From assembly GCA_020425885.1 (NCBI GenBank), contig JAGQRA010000556.1, positions 1-17,562 on the forward strand: 17,562 nucleotides of DNA, in the 5' to 3' direction. Below are positions 6,898-14,860 of the stretch, piece after piece. The first letter of the stretch is position 1. Each line of letters begins with the position of its first letter. The DNA comes from Planctomycetota bacterium (GTDB taxonomy: Bacteria; Planctomycetota; UBA1135; UBA2386). The notes below the pieces were generated by a model. The model was not told where the DNA came from. It searched no databases and saw nothing but the letters and a program-made list of their open reading frames with translations. Both the position numbers and the translations under genes were made by a program.

Positions 6898-9135
6898 ATG
6901 CGCATCTCGCTCGTCCTTGTGATTCTCGCCGTCCACTGCATCGGCCAGCAGCCCCAGTCGGCGGCGCTCACTGCCGATCTGTTCGTCCCGATCCGCGCCG
7001 GGGAGGCCGCCGACGAAGGTACGTGGGCCGCCGGGGAACGGTTCAAGGTGTCGTTCCACGACGGCTTCCAGTTCGTGCCCTATCTCGGACCTGCCTACCC
7101 GCACAACCTGCCGTTTCGGTGGGCTACCGAGTCCGTGCTGATCGGTACCCGCGAGTACGTCACTACCCGGCCGCAAGGCCGTGTCGCGGGCGAGGGTCGA
7201 TTCGAATACGACCTCGGTGATGTCGTCGAGGCATACGAGGTCAGCGCCGCGGCGACCGAGCAGACCTTCACGATCCCTGCAGCACCCGGCCGACCTGGCG
7301 ACCTCGTCGTCTCGGGTCGGGTGACGTCGCCGTTGTCCGCGCCGGCCTCGGCGCCGGCCCACGCGGCGGTGACGTTCGTCGGACCGGCAGGCGAGGCGGT
7401 CGTCGAGTACGGCGCGGCGACGGCGGTCGATGCGTCGGGTCGACGCTTCGCGATGACGACGGCGGTCGATGGCGATCGGATCCGGCTGACCCTGCCCGCC
7501 CGCGCGGTGGCCGAGGCGGTGTTCCCGCTCGTCGTCGATCCGGTGATCCTGAGCTCGTCGACGACGCAGGACGTCGGCATCGTCGACCTGGCGTCGCACA
7601 GCGGCTCGACGCAGGTGTTCGTCGTCATGACCCGCATCGCCTCGGCCAGCGACCACGATGCCTACGCGTTCTCGTTCGATCCCGGCTGGACGAACCGCAT
7701 CACCCGCATCGCCGACGTCGCGACGACGCGCAGCTGCAACGTCATCGACGTCTGCAGCTACGAGCACGGCGACATCGACCCCGGCTACTTCCCGATGCTC
7801 GTCGCCTACGAGCAACGCTACGCCGCCGTGACCTATCTGCGCGTCGTCCCGCTCGACTTCCCGAGCGGCTCCGGCGCCGGCGCCTACACCATGACCGGCA
7901 ACTCTGGCACCCACTACCGCAACCCGCACCTCGTCAGCGGCGGCTCCATCAGCGGCGCCTGCCTCGCCTACGAGCGCGTATCGGCGAGCGGCGTCGAGGT
8001 TCTCGCGACCATGTTCTCGACGAAGATGGCCACGGTCACGAGCCCCTTGCTCACCCATACCGACCTGGCGGTCGCGGGCTTCCAGTCGTCGATCCAGGTC
8101 GAGCCGCGCTGCCATGCCACCGGCCCCGACGCCTACGCGGTCTACTTCGCCTTCAACACGGGCTCGACGAGCTACATCTACTCGCGTGGCCTGTCCGGTC
8201 TCTGGCAGCGCGTTACCGGAACGTCGATGTACTCCCTGTCGGTCACCTGGAACGGCTCGACCCCGTCCGCGATCCAGCAATCCACCTCCTACAGGTTCTC
8301 ATCCCCGAGGCTCGCCACCAGCGTGAACCATCGCCTGCTGACCTACATCCGGAGCCCTCGCAACATCGGCTTCAACTCCGTCGTGCTCGCCAACTACGAC
8401 CGGTACGCGAACCAGTACAACGTCACCGACACGCTGCATGCCGGGCAGACGTACGTCAACGGCGAGATCGCGATCGACGGCCTCACCGACATCGCGATGG
8501 CGACCTATGTAGCGATCCAGGGCGGTATCGGCGGCACCCGAGACGTCCGATTCGAGCGTATCGGTAACGACGCGCGGGTGCTCGGCTCCGTCTACTCGAG
8601 CACCTCGTACACGCCCCGGACCTCGAGCGTCGCGTTCCATTGGCACCCGGCCAGCAATCCGCAACACGGGCAGTTCGACGGCGTATTCACGACCAGCGCC
8701 AGCTACGCCGCCCGCGGCCAGGAGCTGCGCTACGACCTCGCGGCATCGCAGCCGTATGTCGTCCCCGGACACGCAGCGTGCGGCGTCTACTACCCGATCA
8801 ACAACTGGAACCTGCCGTCGCTCGCCGGCTTCGAAGGCTACAGGCTGTACCTTTACGGCATCACGCCGCCGCCGTTCGCGATGGCGGTCGTCGGCTTCAC
8901 GTCGCAGAACCTGTCACTGACCTCGTTCGGGATGCCATCGTGCTTCCTGCACGTCAACCCGATCACGACGCTGCCTGGCGAGGGAAGCAGTCACCCGATG
9001 TTCGCCCGCCTGCCGCTGCCGAACTCGCTGAGCATGCTCGGCGTCAACCTGCTCACGCAATGGTTCTGGAGCGACGCGACCGCGAACTCGATGGGCCTGG
9101 TGTCGGGCGACCTCGTGCGGATCCATGTCCGGTAG
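6898..9135 (+). CDS. large secreted protein of unknown function
   Basis: 745 residues from ATG 6898, with a short signal peptide (MRISLVLVILAVHCIGQQ). I do not recognise a named enzyme family. Residues about 20-217 hold a beta-rich region ending in EYGAATAVDASGRRF and FPLVVDPVI. That sequence style resembles domains of other predicted extracellular repeat proteins, where an xPLxxDP motif closes the domain; this likeness is tentative. A long middle part, rich in Ser, Thr, Tyr and Gly, shows no clear catalytic motif but has recurring segments of the type LVAYE, CLAYERV and LLTYIRSP, as in propeller-like repeats. The last ~110 residues (from base 8809) follow the shared C-terminal pattern: FAMAVVGF, FGMPSC, FARLPLP, LGVNLLTQ, VRIHV. 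It converges on the mtfA-like gene with only 11 bases between the two stops. Confidence 0.8.
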   Translation: MRISLVLVILAVHCIGQQPQSAALTADLFVPIRAGEAADEGTWAAGERFKVSFHDGFQFVPYLGPAYPHNLPFRWATESVLIGTREYVTTRPQGRVAGEGRFEYDLGDVVEAYEVSAAATEQTFTIPAAPGRPGDLVVSGRVTSPLSAPASAPAHAAVTFVGPAGEAVVEYGAATAVDASGRRFAMTTAVDGDRIRLTLPARAVAEAVFPLVVDPVILSSSTTQDVGIVDLASHSGSTQVFVVMTRIASASDHDAYAFSFDPGWTNRITRIADVATTRSCNVIDVCSYEHGDIDPGYFPMLVAYEQRYAAVTYLRVVPLDFPSGSGAGAYTMTGNSGTHYRNPHLVSGGSISGACLAYERVSASGVEVLATMFSTKMATVTSPLLTHTDLAVAGFQSSIQVEPRCHATGPDAYAVYFAFNTGSTSYIYSRGLSGLWQRVTGTSMYSLSVTWNGSTPSAIQQSTSYRFSSPRLATSVNHRLLTYIRSPRNIGFNSVVLANYDRYANQYNVTDTLHAGQTYVNGEIAIDGLTDIAMATYVAIQGGIGGTRDVRFERIGNDARVLGSVYSSTSYTPRTSSVAFHWHPASNPQHGQFDGVFTTSASYAARGQELRYDLAASQPYVVPGHAACGVYYPINNWNLPSLAGFEGYRLYLYGITPPPFAMAVVGFTSQNLSLTSFGMPSCFLHVNPITTLPGEGSSHPMFARLPLPNSLSMLGVNLLTQWFWSDATANSMGLVSGDLVRIHVR

Positions 9136-9146
9136 CCGCGGCCCCG

Positions 9147-9920
9147 TCACCCGGACGCGGCCGGATCCTGTTGGTAGTAGTCCTGCAGCACCGCGTACAA
9201 CGACGCGTGTCGCCGCCGCAGCTCGCCGCTGCGCTCGAAGAAGCACTCGGTGGCGACGGCGAAGAACTCCGCCGGGTTGGTGGCGCCGTAGCGATCGAGC
9301 ACCGTCGCCCGCCCGCCCGCGGCGGCCTGCCGCAGCGCCGCCAGCTCCGCCGTCATCGTCTGCACCCACGCCGTGAGCTGGCCGCGGTCGCGCATCGGTG
9401 GCGTGCCGTCGGCGAGGTCGTCGAGCATGTCTAGCTTGTGCGCGAACTCGTGCAGCACGAGGTTGTGACCGTCGTCCGGATCGAGCGCGCCGCCGCGCGC
9501 GGCATCCCACGCCAGCACCACCGGACCGCGCAGCCAGGCCTCGCCGAGGTTGGCCTGACCCTCGCGGACGACGCCGGCGGCGTCGCGCTGCGGCATCGTG
9601 CGGTAGGCGGACGGATACACCAGGATCGCGGTCACGTCTTCGTAGTACTCGTGCTCGATGTTGAGCAGCAGCAGGCTGGCCTGGGCGGCGATCGTCACCC
9701 GCATCTCGTCGGTCAGGACGAGGCCGCCGCAGCCTTCCCATTCCTTCTCGGCGATCAGCACGCGCAGATCGTCGCGGATGCGCTGCTGGCCGCGGTCATC
9801 GAGGTGGCGATAGAACGGCAGCCGCTGCAGCGTCGGCAGCCAGACGTCGGGGAACGGCGCGGCGAGCAGCTCACGGCGTCGCTCGTGGCGGCCGGGGCGG
9901 AACAACCAGTCGAACAACAT
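9147..9920 (-). CDS. mtfA: MtfA-type zinc-dependent peptidase
   Basis: 257 residues, close to the length of Escherichia coli MtfA. That protein is a cytoplasmic zinc metallopeptidase that binds the glucose regulator Mlc. The zinc motif is HEFAH at 157-161 (H157 and H161 as ligands, E158 catalytic), followed by KLDMLDD as is typical of the family. NPAEFF near 215-220 supplies the probable third ligand, E218, and ATECFFE follows. The N-terminal FPDVWLPTLQRLPFYRHL segment also fits the family. The start is ATG at 9918-9920; no Shine-Dalgarno sequence is seen. The relic of an FGE/SUMF1 gene upstream on the same strand reads about 50 bases into the start of this gene. No Mlc-like partner or PTS gene is visible here, so the physiological role in this organism is open. 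Confidence 0.92.
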   Translation of the reverse strand: MLFDWLFRPGRHERRRELLAAPFPDVWLPTLQRLPFYRHLDDRGQQRIRDDLRVLIAEKEWEGCGGLVLTDEMRVTIAAQASLLLLNIEHEYYEDVTAILVYPSAYRTMPQRDAAGVVREGQANLGEAWLRGPVVLAWDAARGGALDPDDGHNLVLHEFAHKLDMLDDLADGTPPMRDRGQLTAWVQTMTAELAALRQAAAGGRATVLDRYGATNPAEFFAVATECFFERSGELRRRHASLYAVLQDYYQQDPAASG

Positions 9921-10263
9921 CAGCGTGAGTGTGATGCGCGGCGCGGTGCACCGCCATGCTCGTTCGCGGGATGACAGGTGCCAGCACGATGCGGAAGCCC
10001 ACGATACTGGCCTGGTAGTTCGGGTAGTTCCTGAACCGGGCCACCGACCGACTGTCGCTCGAGTAGGAGTTCCAGCTGCCGCCCCGGAAGATAACGTTGA
10101 TGCCGCCGGTCACGAAAGGGTCGACCACCGGCCCGATCGGATAGTTCAGCGATCCATCCCACGAGTCCAGGCACCACTCATACACGTTGCCGTGCACCTG
10201 GTGCAGCCCCCAGGCATTCGGAACGTAGCTTCGCGACGAACGCGCTGGTCCGGCGTTCCCGGC
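9871..10263 (-). pseudogene. C-terminal relic of an FGE/SUMF1-domain gene
   Basis: The frame from 10263 down to TGA at 9871-9873 encodes the end of an FGE-sulfatase (SUMF1) domain: AGNAG, VPNAWGL, HGNVYEWC, RGGSWN, RSVARFRN and GFRIVLA, with the homology ending near 9979. An in-frame TAG stop lies at 10264-10266. Beyond it I see no FGE-like sequence in any frame before the phosphoesterase stop at 10344. The N-terminal half of the domain, normally 150 or more residues, is therefore absent. Where true formylglycine-generating enzymes carry two active-site cysteines after GGS, this sequence has serines, so the parent was probably a non-catalytic SUMF1-type domain protein. After GFRIVLA the frame runs on into the mtfA-like gene. 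Expression from GTG 10197 is possible but the product would be only about 108 residues. The 80 bases at 10264-10343 hold nothing else recognisable. Confidence 0.75.
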
Positions 10264-10343
10264 CTACCGCACGCAATTGCCATCGGCACTGATCGGGCGG
10301 TGAAGCGATCGCAAGGGATCGGTCCACCCGCTCGAACGGTCGG

Positions 10344-11750
10344 TCAGCCGTCGACGTAAGCGGCGCTGACATGACGAACGAACTTCTCGAGCTCGTGCCG
10401 GTCCGCGATCTCGTGACGCAATGCCGCGTGACCTTCACCCCACCAGCGGACACGGTTGTAGGTCTCCATGTTCGCGCCGGCCGCCTCGTTCAACATGGCT
10501 CTGTGCACCTCGATTGCAGTACCAATGAGGTGCTCCTGGAACTCGCTGAACTCGCACGTCGGGCGGCGCGCGCCCTTGACCGGGCGTGGCGAGGCCGGTC
10601 GACAGTCGCGCCGGGGCTCGGTCCTCGTCAGCAGGTGAAGGAACGAGTTCGCGTGGCGATCACGCTCCGTGAGCGGATTCTCCGACGAACAGAACGCGGC
10701 GCGAACCGTCGCGGGCACCGATGCGTGGTCGTACACGGTGTCATCGACGCGGCCCCGGTCGATCCACGGCGACACGATGACCGTGGGCACACGGGCACCG
10801 AGCAGGTCGAAGGCGAACTTCGCGGTCTTGTCGTCGGGTGGATGCACTGAAGCGCCCTCGGGCGGCGGGCAACGATCGAAGAAGCCGCCGTGTTCGTCGT
10901 AGGTCACGACGAAGACCGTCTTCTCGAACAGCGACGGGTTGGCAACGAGTGCGTTGTAGATGTCGGCGATCAGCTTCTCGCCGGCGCGGAAGTCCTCTCC
11001 GTCCTTGTCGTTGCGCGACGGATGCTGAGAGTTCGAGAACCAGAAGAAGTGATCCGGATCGACGAACGAGTAGTCCGGCAGGTCTCCCCGCCTGATGTCC
11101 TTCAAGAGTCGGCCAAGCGATCGGCGGTGACGGCGACGGAACCCGGAGTTGAGCCACGGGAACTGCATGATCGTGCTTGCCCCGCCGAGATAGAGCCGCC
11201 AGCTCCGCCCGGCCGACTGCAGGCGCTGGTAGATCGTGTCCCGCGTCAAGGGTCGCAGCTTGTTGTCGACCAGCCCGTCGGACGTCGCGGCGTGGACGAA
11301 ATGGCGATTGGGCTGAGTCATGCCTGGCACCGAGCTGAACCACCGCGTGCATACGGCATACTCACGTGCCAGGTGATGGAGCACCGGCGCCCGTTCCCCG
11401 GTCAGGCACCGCATCACTTCCGCGCCGTGCCCGTCTTCGCCGGCCGCATTCCGGTATACTTCACGGTAGTTGTCCGCGAAGCCGTCGTTGGTCGGGTTGT
11501 AGGGCCCGCGCACGACGCCACTGCGCCGTGTCAGCTGGTACATGATATCGGCGTGCGCATGACCGGGGCCGACCGCCATGATCTCCGACGCACTCGGCGT
11601 CACGGTCACGTTCGCGCCACCCAACGGATTGGATTCGGTGCCCGTCAACCCGGGAAACGAGTCCGGTCCCTCGTGCTCGAGGAAGCCGAGCATGTGGTCG
11701 AAGGACCTGTTCTCCAACATGAGGACAATGACGTGTTCGCACTTCTCCAT
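10344..11750 (-). CDS. phosphoesterase family protein (phospholipase C / acid phosphatase AcpA type)
   Basis: 468 residues from ATG 11750, which has an almost ideal Shine-Dalgarno sequence; the in-frame upstream extension to 11777 adds nothing conserved. The N-terminus VIVLMLENRSFDHMLGF (residues 7-23) is the hallmark of this metal-dependent phosphoesterase family, with E13 and N14 as expected metal ligands. PGMTQPNRHF in the first third, YDEHGGFFD around 284-291 (D285, E286, H287) and RVPTVIVSPW followed by YDHASVPATV complete the family pattern. The family cleaves phospholipid head groups or other phosphomonoesters and phosphodiesters. Many members carry a Tat or Sec signal, but this one begins directly with the catalytic domain, so it is predicted cytoplasmic. 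The C-terminal ~80 residues (from about TCEFSEF) look like an added helical tail. It is divergent from the radical SAM gene, with about 240 bases between the starts. Confidence 0.92.
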   Translation of the reverse strand: MEKCEHVIVLMLENRSFDHMLGFLEHEGPDSFPGLTGTESNPLGGANVTVTPSASEIMAVGPGHAHADIMYQLTRRSGVVRGPYNPTNDGFADNYREVYRNAAGEDGHGAEVMRCLTGERAPVLHHLAREYAVCTRWFSSVPGMTQPNRHFVHAATSDGLVDNKLRPLTRDTIYQRLQSAGRSWRLYLGGASTIMQFPWLNSGFRRRHRRSLGRLLKDIRRGDLPDYSFVDPDHFFWFSNSQHPSRNDKDGEDFRAGEKLIADIYNALVANPSLFEKTVFVVTYDEHGGFFDRCPPPEGASVHPPDDKTAKFAFDLLGARVPTVIVSPWIDRGRVDDTVYDHASVPATVRAAFCSSENPLTERDRHANSFLHLLTRTEPRRDCRPASPRPVKGARRPTCEFSEFQEHLIGTAIEVHRAMLNEAAGANMETYNRVRWWGEGHAALRHEIADRHELEKFVRHVSAAYVDG

Positions 11751-11756
11751 TGGCGC

Positions 11757-11764
11757 CCTCCTCC
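11757..11764 (-). promoter_or_regulatory. strong ribosome binding site for the phosphoesterase gene
   Basis: On the - strand GGAGGAGG lies 6 bases before ATG 11750. This fixes the start and shows that the organism does use anti-Shine-Dalgarno pairing, although many genes here lack an obvious site. Confidence 0.8.
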
Positions 11765-11979
11765 GCGATCCACGCACGAGGCAGATGGAGCAGGAGCATA
11801 GGTTCGGTCACGCCAAAACCCACCACCACACCTGCACGGTTTCGGATGCGTGACCGGCCTCCGAGCCGACGCGGCATCCGTCGGGCAGCCGATCCCGGGA
11901 CTCCCCGCCGCACCCACGGCACATCGATTGCTCGGGCGCGGCCGCATGCTCCGGCTCACTCCCACCGGATCCTGCCTAC

Positions 11980-11987
11980 AGGAGAGG
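11980..11987 (+). promoter_or_regulatory. ribosome binding site deciding a GTG start at 11994
   Basis: AGGAGAGG is followed by a 6-base spacer and GTG 11994. This favours that start over GTG 11850 and ATG 11946, which lie in the same frame. Confidence 0.65.
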
Positions 11988-11993
11988 CTCGTC

Positions 11994-13376
11994 GTGTTCG
12001 TGCCGCGCTGGCTGCCGGCGGCCGAACCCGTGGGGTTGCCCTATCGCGTGGTGCCGGGGCTGTCGGCCCTGCTGCGCAACGGCGTCGCCGTCGACCTCGT
12101 GATCGAGCCGCACGACGGGCGGTTTTCCGACGCGGTGCGACGGCTTCTCGACGGTGCCGCGGCCGTCGTCGCCTTCTGCGCCGAACTCAACCCGGCCGAG
12201 CAGCTGCCGGGCATCACCGCGTTCCTCGGGGCGGTCGCAGCCGCGGCCCCGGAGCTGCCGCGGTGGATCGTCGGTGGCTTCGTGCCGCTCTTGCCGCGCG
12301 GCTTCGACTTCGAAGGGCTCGCCACGCCGCTCTGCAGCGAGGAGAGCGGTGCGGTGCTGCAGGCGCTCGCACGGCTGCGCGGGCACACGCTCGAGCAACG
12401 GCAGGCGTTCGGCGTCGAGGCGCTGCAGGCGATGGACCTCGCGCGATTCACGCGCCCCGAGCCGTTGCTGTTCGGCAACTGCGAACCGACGCTGCAATTG
12501 CCGACCGGCCTCGGCTGCGGCAAGCGGTGCCCGTTCTGCTTCTACGAACGCACACACCTGCGCCTGCTGCCGGCGCCCGCGGTCGTCGCCGCCGTCGCGC
12601 ACTGCGTCGAACGCCACCGCATCCGCCAATTCCAGTTCGGCGAGCTCGACTTCCTCGCCGCGCCGGTGCGCGCGCTCGCGATCGCCGACGGCCTGTGCCA
12701 GCGCGGGCTCGATACGCGCTGGTTCGCGCTGGCATCGGTCGCCGACCTCTTGCGCATCGACGACGACGGACTGCGGCGGCTGGCGCGGGCCGGCCTGGTC
12801 GCGCTCGAGGTCGGCCTCGAGGCGGGCAGCGATCGCGCGCTCCGCCAACTCGACAAACGCTTCACCGTCGACGACGCGCTGCGCACGCACGCGCGGTTGC
12901 TGCAGCAGGGCATCCGCCCGATCTACAACCTGCTGCTCGGCTGGCCCGGCGAGACCGAGGCCGATCGGCGCGCGACGATCCGCCTCGCCGAGCGCATCCG
13001 CCGCTCGGCGCCGCACGCGGTGCTGCACTTCCGGCTCTATCAGGCGATCCCGTCGACGACGTTCGGCGATCGCGCGCTCGCCGCCGGTCCGCTGTTGCCG
13101 ATGACGCTCTCGGCGCTCTCCGCCTGGCGCGTCGACGCGACGCGTCGCCTGCCGTGGCTGCCGCCTCGCGAGGCCGAGCGCGTCGTCGAACTGACCGAAC
13201 ACTGGCTGCCACTCGCCTATGCCGACGAGCTCGCCGGCCCCGGTCCTTCGCTGCGTCGCCGCGCGCTGGCCACCATCGCGCGCCTGCGCTGCCGCAGCGG
13301 CTTCCTCGGCGTGCCGCTCGACCGCGCCGTGTTCGAAGCGACCGAGGCGGCGCCGCGCACGACGCTGCTGCTCTGA
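11994..13376 (+). CDS. radical SAM protein with a cobalamin-binding-like N-terminus
   Basis: 460 residues from GTG 11994, a start chosen for its ribosome binding site; the frame is also open upstream to 11850. The first ~150 residues (VGLPYRVVPGLSALLRNGVAV, AAVVAFCAELN, RWIVGGFVPLLPRG) have the alternating beta/alpha layout and opening motif of B12-binding radical SAM proteins. The classic cobalamin DxHxxG motif is not obvious, so cofactor binding is uncertain. The radical SAM core begins at GLGCGKRCPFC with C175, C179 and C182 for the 4Fe-4S cluster. FGELDF, EVGLEAGSDRALRQLDK and YNLLLGWPGET follow, as in BchE/Elp3-type cores. The C-terminal ~120 residues show no known domain. Reaction and substrate are unknown. 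The hydroxylase-family gene converges on it with 19 bases between the stops. Confidence 0.87.
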   Translation: MFVPRWLPAAEPVGLPYRVVPGLSALLRNGVAVDLVIEPHDGRFSDAVRRLLDGAAAVVAFCAELNPAEQLPGITAFLGAVAAAAPELPRWIVGGFVPLLPRGFDFEGLATPLCSEESGAVLQALARLRGHTLEQRQAFGVEALQAMDLARFTRPEPLLFGNCEPTLQLPTGLGCGKRCPFCFYERTHLRLLPAPAVVAAVAHCVERHRIRQFQFGELDFLAAPVRALAIADGLCQRGLDTRWFALASVADLLRIDDDGLRRLARAGLVALEVGLEAGSDRALRQLDKRFTVDDALRTHARLLQQGIRPIYNLLLGWPGETEADRRATIRLAERIRRSAPHAVLHFRLYQAIPSTTFGDRALAAGPLLPMTLSALSAWRVDATRRLPWLPPREAERVVELTEHWLPLAYADELAGPGPSLRRRALATIARLRCRSGFLGVPLDRAVFEATEAAPRTTLLL

Positions 13377-13395
13377 GCTGCCAAACGGGGCGAAC

Positions 13396-13953
13396 TCAGG
13401 CCAGCGGCAACGGCTGGCCGCTGGCGACGAGCGCCGCGGTCTCGGCGGCGCTGGGCACGAAGTCGACGATGAGGATGGTGCGCACGCGCTGGCTGTCGTT
13501 GGCGACCTCGTGTTCACGTCGCGGATCGAACACGACGCAGTCGCCTTCGCGCCACTCGAAGCGGCGCTCGCCGACGCGCATCCACGCCCCCGGACTCGCG
13601 TGCAGGCCGAGGTGGCAGCGCAGGTGGTCGGGGCCGTCGAGGTCGCGATGCGGCAACACGCGACAGCCCGGCTCCATGCGCGAGACGACCAGCGAGACAA
13701 CCACGTCGCCGAGCAGCTCCCAGGTCCGCGCGCAAACCCGCCGCGCCGGCGCTTCGAGGCTCGCGAACGGCGGCAGCAGCTCGGGTCGATACTTCAGGTG
13801 CAGCGGCACGACGCGGACGGTGCCCTCGACGTCGGCCTCGTTGGGCCAGCGCACGAAGGCCTCGGTCGGCAGTGCGTCGACCTCCTGCCGGATCAGCGGA
13901 AAGGCCGCGCGCAGCATCGCCGGCAGCGCGAAGACGTCGGGGTCGTAGAGCAC
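13396..13953 (-). CDS. aspartyl/asparaginyl beta-hydroxylase family protein
   Basis: 185 residues with the compact double-stranded beta-helix of Fe(II)/2-oxoglutarate-dependent hydroxylases of the Asp/Asn beta-hydroxylase family. The iron-binding HxD is H102 and D104 in LPHRDLDGPDHLRCHLGL. The distal histidine is H148 in REHEVANDS, and R158 in RTILIVDF is placed to bind 2-oxoglutarate. WREGDCVVFD before the distal histidine is also typical. The start is taken at GTG 13951-13953; no Shine-Dalgarno sequence is seen, so it could be a little different. Related bacterial proteins hydroxylate peptide side chains or lipid and small-molecule substrates; the substrate here is unknown. It lies 48 bases downstream of the unrecognised - strand gene at 14002-14622 and could be transcribed with it. 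Confidence 0.88.
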   Translation of the reverse strand: MLYDPDVFALPAMLRAAFPLIRQEVDALPTEAFVRWPNEADVEGTVRVVPLHLKYRPELLPPFASLEAPARRVCARTWELLGDVVVSLVVSRMEPGCRVLPHRDLDGPDHLRCHLGLHASPGAWMRVGERRFEWREGDCVVFDPRREHEVANDSQRVRTILIVDFVPSAAETAALVASGQPLPLA

Positions 13954-14001
13954 GCCCGCGAATGGTAACCGGCAGGTGGCTGGCGCGCCTCGTCGGACAG
14001 G

Positions 14002-14622
14002 TCAGTCCTCGCGCCGCTCCGCCAGGTAGAGCCCCTCACTCTCGAGCTCGGCGATCAAATCCTGGATCGTCGTCGCGACATCGGTCAGCACGTGCCGACT
14101 TCCCGGCGATTCCTGCGTGAAGTTCTCCCACACGGTCCTGAGCTGCGGTTCCCGGCCGAAGCCCGACTCCTCCAGCGCGCGGACGTACTTCTCTGGAGCG
14201 TCGGCGTAGATGTAGACGACCTTGTAGGGGCCGACGAAGACCTCGTCGATGCCGGTGCCCGATCCGAAGCCGAAGTTGATGCCCCCGTCCTGAACCAGCA
14301 GCTCACCGTGGCGCCCGAGGATCCCGAGCAGGTCGGCGTGGGTGATGCGATCCAGGTAATAGACGTCCTTGTGGAACGGATCGGTCGCCGACTTCCGCAG
14401 CGTCTTCTCCACCGACTCGTGGGTGCCGGTCTCGAGCAGGAGGAAGCCCGGTTCGACGACCTCGGCCGAGAGGCGGCGGAAGACCTCGCCCAGCCGCTCC
14501 GCCGACACGTTGACGGTGAACACCGTGTGGCCCTTCGGTGCGACCGCCATCGAGTAACCCTCGTGGATACCGGCCAGATCCGACACGGTGACTCCTCTGG
14601 CCAACTGGAACGGCTTCGGCAT
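14002..14622 (-). CDS. unrecognised cytoplasmic protein
   Basis: 206 residues if it starts at ATG 14622 (MPKPFQLARG). ATG 14688 in the same frame would add 22 residues and is the alternative; both have only weak purine-rich stretches upstream. No signal peptide or membrane segment is visible. The sequence is balanced and looks like a soluble alpha/beta protein. Segments such as TVFTVNVSAERLGEVFRRLS, YYLDRITHADLLGIL and VVYIYADAPEKYVRALEESG look like ordered beta-alpha units, followed by a C-terminal helix. A glycine-rich stretch, GGINFGFGSGTG, sits mid-protein. I cannot assign a family. It is divergent from the radical SAM/SPASM gene and precedes the hydroxylase-family gene on the same strand. 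Confidence 0.75.
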   Translation of the reverse strand: MPKPFQLARGVTVSDLAGIHEGYSMAVAPKGHTVFTVNVSAERLGEVFRRLSAEVVEPGFLLLETGTHESVEKTLRKSATDPFHKDVYYLDRITHADLLGILGRHGELLVQDGGINFGFGSGTGIDEVFVGPYKVVYIYADAPEKYVRALEESGFGREPQLRTVWENFTQESPGSRHVLTDVATTIQDLIAELESEGLYLAERRED

Positions 14623-14860
14623 CACATCATCTTCGCCGTTCGTCGACCGTTGGCCAAACACGACGTCGTGCCGGTTCGCGCATGCCATGGCGGCTTCGTT
14701 CCCCTTCGTATGGTAAGTTCCTCGATCTTCGCGATGCCCGTCGGCGTCGCTCGCGGTCGTGCCCGCGGTTGACCCATGCCTCGGATCCGGACCCTTCCGC
14801 GGCGAGCCTGCTCCGGTCCGCGATGTCCCGGTATCCTCTCCCGCGGCGAATCCCCACCAC

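Noticed and set aside
9871..10263. FGE relic as the activating enzyme of the sulfatase at 767-2380
   Set aside because: It lacks the N-terminal half and the two active-site cysteines, so it cannot make formylglycine.
14623..14860. Possible RiPP precursor peptide next to the radical SAM/SPASM gene
   Set aside because: The short frames in this gap are Arg/Ser-rich shadows without a leader-core layout, and no other RiPP maturation or export gene is nearby.
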